Of a stretch of 10,337 nucleotides of DNA, positions 1 through 5,290 are shown one piece after another. Position 1 is the stretch's first letter, and each line of letters opens with the position of its first letter. Made by a program: the position numbers and the translations under genes. The stretch is from CAYTXJ01 sp965613025 (GTDB lineage: Bacteria > Desulfobacterota > DSM-4660 > Desulfatiglandales > JALVMZ01): contig CBFDUE010000072.1 in the NCBI GenBank assembly GCA_965613025.1, forward strand, positions 1 through 10,337, read 5' to 3'. A model generated the notes under the pieces. The model saw nothing but the letters and a program-made list of their open reading frames with translations, searched no databases and had not been told where the DNA came from.

Positions 1-55
1 CGGCATACGAGATCATGCCTAGTCTCGTGGGCTCGGAGATGTGTATAAGAGACAG
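1..55. other. Illumina Nextera i7 adapter, index and Tn5 mosaic end (contaminant)
   Basis: Bases 1-13 match the end of the P7 flow-cell oligo. Bases 14-21 (CATGCCTA) sit exactly where the 8-base i7 index belongs and match the Nextera N706 index as I remember it. Bases 22-36 are the Nextera read-2 primer part. Bases 37-55 are the 19-bp Tn5 mosaic end, AGATGTGTATAAGAGACAG. This is library-preparation sequence left on the contig end, not genome, and should be trimmed. The first true genomic base is 56. Confidence 0.98.
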
Positions 56-74
56 GTGTACATAATGGCTTTAA

Positions 75-104
75 TTATCGACACTTATCAACAGTTATCT
101 ATAG
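75..104 (+). repeat. Three tandem 10-bp DnaA-box-like repeats
   Basis: Three consecutive 10-mers share the core TTATC: TTATCGACAC at 75, TTATCAACAG at 85 and TTATCTATAG at 95. Their first nine bases differ from the DnaA box consensus TTATNCACA/TTATCCACA by one, one and two positions. The exact 10-bp spacing places each copy on the same face of the helix. They lie downstream of the stop codon of the minus-strand gene at 141-527, in what appears to be non-coding sequence. DnaA binding is inference. The repeats could equally be sites for another regulator, and the adapter cuts off the context to the left. Confidence 0.55.
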
Positions 105-140
105 AGTCTATCAGGAAATGCCAACGCCCATTAGATACAA

Positions 141-527
141 TCAGACATTGATTCCAAAATCCTTTGCCAGCTTCTTATATTTTCTAAGAATAGTAAATTG
201 GCTGATTCCGAAAATACGCTCTAGAATTTTCGCTGATAGTATTGGCTTTCTTTCATTTTCTTTTGCGATCCAGCGATCTGCGAGATATATTAATATAGCC
301 GCAAAAACAATTCTAGAGTTCCCAGAAAGCCAAGATTCTTTTAACATTTTTGTTAGGTTTACTATTTTTCTTTGTAATAATGTTGGATATGATCTATCAG
401 AATAGCCTCTTAGTAACTTATTGGAAATCGCTGGATTTTTTAATATCTTTGGAATTGCATTAATGGCTAACTTTCTTATTTCTATCCTTGGGTCAATTTC
501 TTGATTTAATAATCTAACAAGGGACAT
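141..527 (-). CDS. Small protein with TFIIB/cyclin-like C-terminal repeat, function unknown
   Basis: The 128-residue protein starts at an ATG and ends with TGA. I do not recognise a named family with certainty. Residues about 50-125 read like the second cyclin-fold repeat of TFIIB/TFB: a helix ending in SGNSRIVFAAILIYLADRW corresponds to the GKSPxxxAAAAIYIA helix, and a later stretch, ISQFTILRKYKKLAKDFGI, resembles the VTEVTIRNRYKEL recognition helix. The N-terminal part, about residues 8-35, looks like a HEAT-type helix pair. A true TFB has about 300 residues with a zinc ribbon and two repeats, so this is at most a single repeat and not a general initiation factor. The gene is divergent from the permease at 738. 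A perfect inverted repeat ends 6 bases before the ATG and contains the only Shine-Dalgarno-like AGGA. Low-complexity, AT-rich codon use matches its neighbours. The coding call is moderate; the fold call is tentative. Confidence 0.6.
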   Translation of the reverse strand: MSLVRLLNQEIDPRIEIRKLAINAIPKILKNPAISNKLLRGYSDRSYPTLLQRKIVNLTKMLKESWLSGNSRIVFAAILIYLADRWIAKENERKPILSAKILERIFGISQFTILRKYKKLAKDFGINV

Positions 528-533
528 TAATTT

Positions 534-558
534 AAGAATCCTACTATATAGGATTCTT
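534..558 (-). promoter_or_regulatory. Perfect 25-bp inverted repeat upstream of the 141-527 gene
   Basis: The arms are AAGAATCCTA (534-543) and TAGGATTCTT (549-558), with a 5-base loop. On the minus strand the repeat ends 6 bases before the ATG at 527. Its downstream arm contains AGGA, the only SD-like motif for that gene, so as RNA the hairpin would bury the ribosome binding site. As DNA it could be an operator for autoregulation. On the plus strand it is followed by CTTTTT, which gives it some likeness to a weak terminator, but no plus-strand gene precedes it. Confidence 0.6.
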
Positions 559-574
559 CTTTTTAACCGCTCTC

Positions 575-602
575 TTGAAATTCTTATTAACTTAATTATG
601 TT
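575..602 (+). promoter_or_regulatory. Possible sigma-70-type promoter for the TauE/SafE permease
   Basis: A TTGAAA hexamer at 575-580 is followed after 16 bases by TATGTT at 597-602, an acceptable but not strong -35/-10 pair. The site lies about 135 bases before the ATG at 738. In such AT-rich DNA a chance match is quite possible. The rest of the 528-737 gap shows a TTTATATAAA palindrome at 622-631, which could be a TATA-like element or another AT-rich -10, and no small gene that I can support. Confidence 0.3.
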
Positions 603-737
603 AAATTTATTTCCAAAATGTTTTATATAAAGGTGGATTTAAAAATACAAACTATAAATCTTTGGAAGGAAAAAACACTTATTTTGGGGATTTATGGTCT
701 TTAAGATAGGCATCTTGTTTTGTATTGGGAGTTATCT

Positions 738-1568
738 ATGTGGGATTGGATATTAATATTATTTTTTGTCTCAATAATTATAGGAACTTTTTCTGTAATA
801 AGTGGCATAGAGATAGGGTTATTATTTATCCCTGTAATCCTTGCTTTTTTCCCTTTCCATTTTGACTTTATAAAAACATGTGGATTAATTATAGGTCTTA
901 CTGGTAGTTTGGCAGCAAGTCCAGGATTTTTAAAAGAAAATCTATCGAATTTAAAGATAACATTTCCTATTGCATTTATAATGTCAATTTCATCAATTTT
1001 AGGTGCTATTATAGGAATAATTCTACCTGAAAAAGTCTTATATATAGGATTGGCAATTCTGATTTTTTTTGTCTGTATTTTTTATATCATAGTGAGATTA
1101 AAATTATCAGAATTTCCTTGTGTAAAAAGACCCGATTACCTTTCACGGTTATTACACTTATCTGGAATTATGGAGGATAATACTACTGGAAGACTTTTGG
1201 AGTGGAAGGCACATCGTGTTCCAATTAGCTTTATGGCACTTATTATAATAGCAATGCTAACAGGAATGTTTGGCATCACTACAGGATGGGCAAGTATTCC
1301 TATCCTTAATTTACTTATGGGTTTACCTCTAAGAATCAGTGTAGCTACAAGTAAATTTCTTATCACCATTACACATTCGACAGCCCTTTGGATCTTTATT
1401 AATCAAGGAAGTATTATTCCTTTAATTATTGTCCCTTCTCTTGTTGGAACTATGTTGGGAGCATCTATTGGTATCAGAATATTAGATTACTTCAACCATA
1501 CTATTGTTAGAAGAATAACTATTATTACATTAGTCTTTATAGGAATAAAAATTTTCATGAAAGCTTGA
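738..1568 (+). CDS. TauE/SafE-family (DUF81-type) membrane permease
   Basis: This is a 276-residue, highly hydrophobic protein with about eight membrane segments arranged as two inverted halves, typical of TauE/SafE transporters (family size about 250-300). Each half opens with the glycine-rich signature: near residues 14-36 a stretch GTFSVISGIEIGLLFIPVIL, and near residues 173-195 GMFGITTGWASIPILNLLMG followed by SVATSKFLITIT. The middle loop (about 130-160) is polar. Family members are proposed to export or import sulfite, sulfoacetate and related organosulfur anions; the substrate here is not readable from sequence. I chose the ATG at 738 over an in-frame TTG at 720 because GGGAG at 727-731 lies 6 bases upstream of it, and the TTG has no good ribosome binding site. 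It is the only plus-strand gene, converges on the response regulator gene ending at 1593, and has only 24 bases between the two stops without a clear terminator. Confidence 0.9.
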   Translation: MWDWILILFFVSIIIGTFSVISGIEIGLLFIPVILAFFPFHFDFIKTCGLIIGLTGSLAASPGFLKENLSNLKITFPIAFIMSISSILGAIIGIILPEKVLYIGLAILIFFVCIFYIIVRLKLSEFPCVKRPDYLSRLLHLSGIMEDNTTGRLLEWKAHRVPISFMALIIIAMLTGMFGITTGWASIPILNLLMGLPLRISVATSKFLITITHSTALWIFINQGSIIPLIIVPSLVGTMLGASIGIRILDYFNHTIVRRITIITLVFIGIKIFMKA

Positions 1569-1592
1569 TAGTAAATATTACGTAATTAGCTT

Positions 1593-2036
1593 TTATTCCA
1601 AACCATAATTAGTAAGAGCTGCTCTTACTTGTGCTTCCCTTATTCTTTTTTCCTGATCACGCTTCTTTTCAGTGGCTGCCTGAACTTTGGCCATGAGTCT
1701 ATCCATGTCACAAGGTTTCATAAGATAATCATAAGCCCCCAATTTCATTCCCTCAATAGCTGTATCAATAGTAGCATGGCCCGTAAGCATTAAAACCTCT
1801 ATCAGAGGAAATCTGCTTTTGATATGCCTAAGGGTCTCTATTCCATCCATTTCAGGCATCTTGACATCTAAAATTACCACATCTATGTTACGATGTTTAT
1901 CCAAAATTTTTAATGCCTCCCTTCCACTAGTGGCAGTGAATACCACTAACCCTCTCACTTTGAGACGTTCCTGTAATGTCTCAATAAATTCTTCCTCGTC
2001 ATCTACCAACAGGACCATAGTCTTAGAATCTGTCAT
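1593..2036 (-). CDS. Single-domain response regulator (CheY-like receiver) with C-terminal helix
   Basis: The 147-residue protein is one receiver domain (about residues 6-125) plus a charged helical tail. The full phosphorylation apparatus is present: acidic pocket D12/D13, phospho-acceptor D57 in VVILDVKMPEMDG, T85 in MLTGH and K107 in LMKPCD. There is no DNA-binding or enzymatic output domain, so it must act by protein-protein contact or phosphotransfer. The tail (about 125-147, KKRDQEKRIREAQVRAAL) looks like an amphipathic coil. The start is clear: AGGAGGT lies 7 bases before the ATG. It is the last gene of the minus-strand series, 90 bases downstream of the DASS transporter, so it may be read from that transcript or from a promoter in the gap. 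Its closest neighbours in sequence style are the receivers at 3851 and 5979. Confidence 0.93.
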   Translation of the reverse strand: MTDSKTMVLLVDDEEEFIETLQERLKVRGLVVFTATSGREALKILDKHRNIDVVILDVKMPEMDGIETLRHIKSRFPLIEVLMLTGHATIDTAIEGMKLGAYDYLMKPCDMDRLMAKVQAATEKKRDQEKRIREAQVRAALTNYGLE

Positions 2037-2095
2037 TGGGGATACCTCCTCTGATTATCTGTAATAAAGTTTATTTTTCTTCTTTAGATGTTAAA

Positions 2096-2125
2096 ATTAT
2101 ATTATATTTTCCTATGTAAAAACAA
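2096..2125 (-). promoter_or_regulatory. Possible promoter for the response regulator at 1593-2036
   Basis: On the minus strand TTGTTT (2125-2120) is followed after 18 bases by TATAAT (2101-2096), and a second overlapping TATAAT lies at 2106-2101. The -10 is perfect but the -35 is poor, and the DNA is very AT-rich. The site begins just after the stop codon of the DASS transporter gene, which would let the receiver be transcribed independently. Confidence 0.35.
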
Positions 2126-2126
2126 A

Positions 2127-3734
2127 TCAATTTCCCATACTTTCCATAGCCTTGGTAGCTGTTTCAAGTATATCATCTGGGAACCCGATGAATTTGAATA
2201 TCCCCATAAATCCTATTATCCATACTACTGCCAAGGATAACAAGAATAATACAAATCCATACTTAACAAAATCCATTGGATGAATAGCCCTTTCACCAGT
2301 ATCAGGATAGGTACCTAAACCATAGACTATTGCATTATTAGGGGTCCCTACAATAAGCACGTGTGCAAAAGAAGTGGCAAAAGCAATTGAAAGCCCCACA
2401 GCCCAAGGCTCTCCAGGAACCTGAGTCATTATACCCATTGGTATTACTATAGGTCCCAAAAGAGCGGTTGTCCCAGCATCTGACATAAAGTTAGTTATTA
2501 TTCCAGACAGACAGGACAAACCAATCCAGAGTCCTAATCCCTGTCCCATACCTATTTTGTCCAGCACTTTAAGGAAGGTCTGGGCCAACCAAAGAGCAGC
2601 ACCAGTTTCTTTAAGGAGAGCACCCAGAGTAAGAGCACCACAATACATAAACCAGGCATCCCATGATATTCCTATGAGAATTTTCCGCCATTCTACTATC
2701 CTGAATATTACAGGGATAATAAGAGCTAAGAGGGAAGGTCCTCCTAAGCCCAGTTCTTCACTTCCAAATATCCATAATCCTAAGATCAATAATAACATGG
2801 CAAAAGTGAGCAATTCAGGATAGGCCATTTTTCCCATTGTTTTGGTTTCTTCTTTTATAGCAGTAAGACCGGGGGTCAGGTCTTTTGTTTTAATATTCCT
2901 GCCAAAAACTATAATCATATAAAAAGCAACTACCAACCCCAGAATTGGAACTAAAGGCATACCATATTTCATCCAGGTGAAAAAACTCATAGGTACCTTA
3001 TATTCACTCCAAAATCCCATCATGATTACGTTCCGTCCTCCCGCAGCAGGGGAACCTACACCTCCGACATTAAGGGCATAACAGAGAGAAAATAAAAGAA
3101 ACTTTGCGAGAGTCGGATCATGTATGATTTCTCCACCTTTACTATTTGCAGTAACAGCACCATAATATACTGCCATCATTACAGGAGTCATAAAAGCACA
3201 CATGGCATGGGCTGAGATAAAAGATCCTAATACGGCCATACTGATGCATAAGACAAAAATAGGAACATAAAATCCTTTTGTCCAGCCCAAGAGCCATGAA
3301 GCTAGTCTTTTATGAAGCCCTACTTCCACTACTACTACACCCATAGCTAAAACACCCAGTAGAAACAGAGGTGCATCACCAGCAAAGGTCTTACCAATCA
3401 TGTTTCGTGGAAGAAGGTGTAGAAAATATGCTAATATAGGCATCAGTATACCAGTAAGACCAATAGGTATTGCTTCCGTCGCAAAAAATATGACAGCCAT
3501 GGGAATTATACCAAGAACGATCATTGTCTTACGAGCAGATTCAAGAGTGGTTTGAGCTATTCCCCACTCTACCATCTTTTTTGTAAAACCGTATTTTTCA
3601 ACAATGTCCATTACACTTTGTGGAATAGGCATTAAGAAACCTATTGAAATAAATATGCAAAAACCAACCAATAACCAAAGTAATTTATTAGAAAGTATTC
3701 CATCCGCTTTCCCATGTTTTAGATCATGACTCAT
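2127..3734 (-). CDS. DASS/SLC13-family sodium-coupled anion transporter
   Basis: This 535-residue integral membrane protein has about 11-12 hydrophobic segments and belongs to the divalent anion:Na+ symporter (DASS, SLC13/CitT-like) superfamily. The internal two-fold repeat is visible. The two hairpin-tip regions, SAHAMCAFMTPVM (174-186) and SDAGTTALLGPIVIP (418-432), occupy the place of the family SNT motifs, and each is followed by a glycine-rich loop: GVGSPAAGGRN (225-234) and GTPNNAIVYG (463-472). The usual SNT triplets are replaced by S-A-H and S-D-A, so the substrate cannot be assumed; a dicarboxylate, sulfate or sulfonate is plausible. It is longer than the typical 460-490 residues because of an N-terminal extension of about 15 residues and a long loop (280-300). 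The ATG is preceded by AGGGGGA at about 8 bases. A CRP/FNR-type palindrome lies about 80 bases upstream. It is flanked on both sides by single-domain receivers, suggesting that its expression or activity is what this signalling cluster serves. Confidence 0.92.
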   Translation of the reverse strand: MSHDLKHGKADGILSNKLLWLLVGFCIFISIGFLMPIPQSVMDIVEKYGFTKKMVEWGIAQTTLESARKTMIVLGIIPMAVIFFATEAIPIGLTGILMPILAYFLHLLPRNMIGKTFAGDAPLFLLGVLAMGVVVVEVGLHKRLASWLLGWTKGFYVPIFVLCISMAVLGSFISAHAMCAFMTPVMMAVYYGAVTANSKGGEIIHDPTLAKFLLFSLCYALNVGGVGSPAAGGRNVIMMGFWSEYKVPMSFFTWMKYGMPLVPILGLVVAFYMIIVFGRNIKTKDLTPGLTAIKEETKTMGKMAYPELLTFAMLLLILGLWIFGSEELGLGGPSLLALIIPVIFRIVEWRKILIGISWDAWFMYCGALTLGALLKETGAALWLAQTFLKVLDKIGMGQGLGLWIGLSCLSGIITNFMSDAGTTALLGPIVIPMGIMTQVPGEPWAVGLSIAFATSFAHVLIVGTPNNAIVYGLGTYPDTGERAIHPMDFVKYGFVLFLLSLAVVWIIGFMGIFKFIGFPDDILETATKAMESMGN

Positions 3735-3812
3735 TGTTATTTCCCCCTTTTTAATTGCTTATTTTTCCATTTAATCCTCACAAAGTATTCTTATGTAATT
3801 ATTGTTAAGATA

Positions 3813-3830
3813 TTGTGAAAATTATCACAA
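3813..3830 (-). promoter_or_regulatory. CRP/FNR-family operator upstream of the DASS gene
   Basis: TTGTGA-N6-TCACAA is a perfect 18-bp palindrome matching the CRP half-site spacing (TGTGA-N6-TCACA). Its centre, 3821.5, is about 87 bases before the ATG at 3734. A modest -10 (AATACT, 3789-3784) lies about 35 bases downstream of the centre, the geometry of a class-II activated promoter. A second, weaker AT hairpin (arms 3819-3825 and 3832-3838) overlaps it. The binding protein is not in this window; a CRP/FNR-superfamily regulator is inferred from the site. Confidence 0.6.
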
Positions 3831-3850
3831 AATAATTTCAAAAAAATATC

Positions 3851-4309
3851 CTATCCCCCTTTTTTGGTATCTTGAAGAAGCTCTCTTGCCATTTCATGTT
3901 CACCTGCTTCAGCAAAGGCACCAGCGACCATAGTACCTTCGATTTTTGATCTATAAGCCTTTTTTATTGCTTCTACCAATTTATTTATATCCACAGGCTT
4001 TTGAAAATATTCAAAAGCCCCTAACCTGCGAGCTTCTTTTTCATCTTTCTCAGAACCATGCCCAGTAAGAATTATCACCTGTACCTGGGGATATGCTTTT
4101 TTTACTCTCCGAAGCACTTCCATCCCATCAATCCCCGGCATTCTTAAGTCCAATACAATTACATCTGGTATTTCATCCTGAACAAGTTTAAGAGCTTGTT
4201 CCCCATTCAATGCAATATCTGGGTTTAGTTCCCTCATCTGAATACGATCGGCAAGAGTTTTTACAAACTCCTCTTCATCATCTACTAATAATATTTTAAT
4301 TTCTTTCAT
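3851..4309 (-). CDS. Single-domain response regulator with conserved C-terminal helical motif
   Basis: This is a 152-residue receiver with all active residues: D10/D11, phospho-acceptor D54 (VIVLDLRMPGIDG), T82 (LTGHG) and K104 (YFQKPVD). No output domain follows. Instead residues 127-148, MVAGAFAEAGEHEMARELLQ, form a short helix that recurs in the two upstream genes (4306-4857 and 4877-5110). The start overlaps the stop of the upstream gene by 4 bases (ATGA), and the ribosome site AGGAGG lies inside the upstream reading frame, so translation of the two is very likely coupled. It is the third gene of the cluster downstream of the sigma-54 promoter at 5163-5179. The likely role is a phospho-dependent partner in a relay rather than direct gene control. 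Confidence 0.93.
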   Translation of the reverse strand: MKEIKILLVDDEEEFVKTLADRIQMRELNPDIALNGEQALKLVQDEIPDVIVLDLRMPGIDGMEVLRRVKKAYPQVQVIILTGHGSEKDEKEARRLGAFEYFQKPVDINKLVEAIKKAYRSKIEGTMVAGAFAEAGEHEMARELLQDTKKGG

Positions 4310-4857
4310 TTTTCATTCCTCCTCTTAGTTTTTGTTAACTTTTTAAAATTCTCTTTAGATGTCTTTATGGATCCAGAATTTTTGTCCTTCAGAATCTTAA
4401 TAGCATAATCATGCTCATCAGCTTCCGCATAGGTTGCTGCAACCATTATTTTTTGATAATAATTTATTAAAGAGCCATTAGTCCTTTTCCTTTCCTTTAA
4501 TTGCCAAGCCTTCTTTAAACATTCATCAAGAGATATAAGATCAAAAGGGATCAAAAAATCATCAAATGCCCCAAGTTTCATACCTTCTATAGATAAGGAA
4601 AGCTGATCCCGACTATTGATCAATATTACTTCTGTTGAAGGACACCATTTCTTTACCCATTTGAGAATAGATAAAGCATTTTGTTTAAGGTTCATTATTC
4701 CAAGCAAGACTACATCAATATTATTCTTTTTAATTATCTTTTTTACACGTCGTTTGTTTTCCGCAGTAAATATCCAATACCCTCTTTCTTTAAGGTATGA
4801 GGAAAGTGTCATTAAGAAGTTTCTGTCTGTGTCCACAATCAATACTTTAATCTTCAT
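4306..4857 (-). CDS. Degenerate (pseudo-) receiver protein lacking the phospho-acceptor Asp
   Basis: The 183-residue protein follows the receiver pattern along residues 3-120 (MKIKVLIVDTDRNF start, WVKKWCPSTEVILI strand, EGMKLGAFDDFLIPFD end), but every key catalytic position is changed. The acidic pair is D9-T10. The phospho-acceptor position in VVLLGIMN is G53. The Thr of the LTGH motif is N81, and the conserved Lys is I103. It therefore cannot be phosphorylated in the usual way. Residues 138-159 carry the same helical motif (AATYAEADEHDYAIKIL) as both neighbouring genes, followed by a lysine-rich tail. I chose the ATG at 4857 over an upstream in-frame ATG at 4926, because the longer form would overlap the preceding gene by 50 bases and add a non-receiver extension. 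AAGGAAG lies about 14 bases upstream of this ATG, a rather long spacing. It overlaps the next receiver gene by ATGA. A scaffold or competitor role is inference. Confidence 0.85.
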   Translation of the reverse strand: MKIKVLIVDTDRNFLMTLSSYLKERGYWIFTAENKRRVKKIIKKNNIDVVLLGIMNLKQNALSILKWVKKWCPSTEVILINSRDQLSLSIEGMKLGAFDDFLIPFDLISLDECLKKAWQLKERKRTNGSLINYYQKIMVAATYAEADEHDYAIKILKDKNSGSIKTSKENFKKLTKTKRRNEK

Positions 4858-4876
4858 AATAAGATTAAATTCTTCC

Positions 4877-5110
4877 TTAAGGAATATAGGCCATGACATA
4901 GTAATAACGAACACCACTGAGACCAACCTCTTCCAAAAAATGTGTCAAAGAGTTTGTAGATTTTTGTATTTTTGATCCTTTTAATATTTCAAATGCCATA
5001 TCATGGCAGTTTAGATCTGTAAACGCGATTGCTGCATATATATTTTCCAAGTATCGAAGAAGATAAGAAAATTTATTATTTTTCTTTGTTTTCTTTGACC
5101 TCAAACCCAT
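4877..5110 (-). CDS. 77-residue protein sharing the RR C-terminal helical motif
   Basis: This is a small protein of unknown function. Residues 1-13 are very basic (GLRSKKTKKNNK). Residues 25-46, YAAIAFTDLNCHDMAFEILK, align without gaps with the C-terminal motifs of the two following genes, with the pattern A-x-A/T-F/Y-A/T-E/D, then H-E/D-x-A and I/L-L. It thus looks like a stand-alone copy of the tail found on the receivers. Similar small helical proteins near anion transporters seem familiar to me from anaerobic bacteria, but I cannot name the family. The ATG follows directly on a purine-rich AAGGAGGAGGAGGAGA, so translation should be strong. It is the first gene after the sigma-54 promoter at 5163-5179, with an expected leader of about 40 bases, and is 19 bases from the next gene. 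It could instead be a remnant of a receiver that lost its N-terminal domain. Confidence 0.75.
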   Translation of the reverse strand: MGLRSKKTKKNNKFSYLLRYLENIYAAIAFTDLNCHDMAFEILKGSKIQKSTNSLTHFLEEVGLSGVRYYYVMAYIP

Positions 5111-5126
5111 TCTCCTCCTCCTCCTT
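5111..5126 (-). promoter_or_regulatory. Unusually long GGA-repeat ribosome binding site
   Basis: On the minus strand AAGGAGGAGGAGGAGA immediately precedes the ATG at 5110. It offers four overlapping AGGAGG-type registers; the one farthest from the ATG has the best spacing. A trinucleotide repeat in this position could also vary in length by slippage and tune expression of the 77-residue protein. Confidence 0.65.
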
Positions 5127-5162
5127 AAAAATTAGCGTTAAAAGTTTTTTACTTATTAATAA

Positions 5163-5179
5163 AGCAAAGGTTGTGCCAA
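5163..5179 (-). promoter_or_regulatory. Sigma-54 (RpoN) -24/-12 promoter
   Basis: The minus strand reads TTGGCACAACCTTTGCT, which matches the consensus TTGGCACG-N4-TTGCW except for A in place of one G. The invariant GG and GC are separated by exactly 10 bases. The predicted start site is near 5152, giving a leader of about 40 bases before the 77-residue protein at 5110. It should drive 5110-3851 and possibly read on into the DASS gene. The sigma-54 activator encoded at 8640-10064 is the natural candidate to act here. No clear activator binding dyad was found upstream, although a phased direct repeat (5273-5290) sits about 100 bases away. Confidence 0.85.
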
Positions 5180-5272
5180 ATAAAATAATATGTAAATTCA
5201 ATATGTTATTTTGGGATGGATATTAGGAAAATCAAAAGGAAACAAATTAAAACATTTTTATAAAACAATACA

Positions 5273-5290
5273 AAACTATTTGAAACTATT
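5273..5290 (-). repeat. Phased direct repeat upstream of the sigma-54 promoter
   Basis: AAACTATT occurs at 5273-5280 and again at 5283-5290 on the plus strand, 10 bases apart. The repeats straddle the stop codon of the kinase-like gene (5286) and lie about 100-120 bases upstream of the sigma-54 promoter, where upstream activator sites are usually found. They are direct rather than inverted, and AT-rich, so this may be chance. Confidence 0.25.

Noticed and set aside
118..405. 95-codon plus-strand open frame
   Set aside because: It is antisense to the 141-527 gene, has no ribosome binding site and shows no domain pattern.
1560..1593. AAAGCT/AGCTTT dyad between the convergent genes as a terminator
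   Set aside because: It has only six paired bases with a long AT-rich loop and no convincing T-run; too weak to call.
3819..3838. AT-only hairpin AAATTAT/ATAATTT as a terminator of the receiver gene
   Set aside because: The stem has no GC pairs and overlaps the CRP-type site, which is the stronger explanation.
4858..4926. Upstream ATG giving the pseudo-receiver a 23-residue N-terminal extension
   Set aside because: It would overlap the 77-residue gene by 50 bases, and the receiver fold begins at the later ATG.
4616..4975. 119-codon plus-strand open frame opposite the pseudo-receiver
   Set aside because: The minus strand carries a clear receiver pattern with coupled neighbours; this frame is its shadow.
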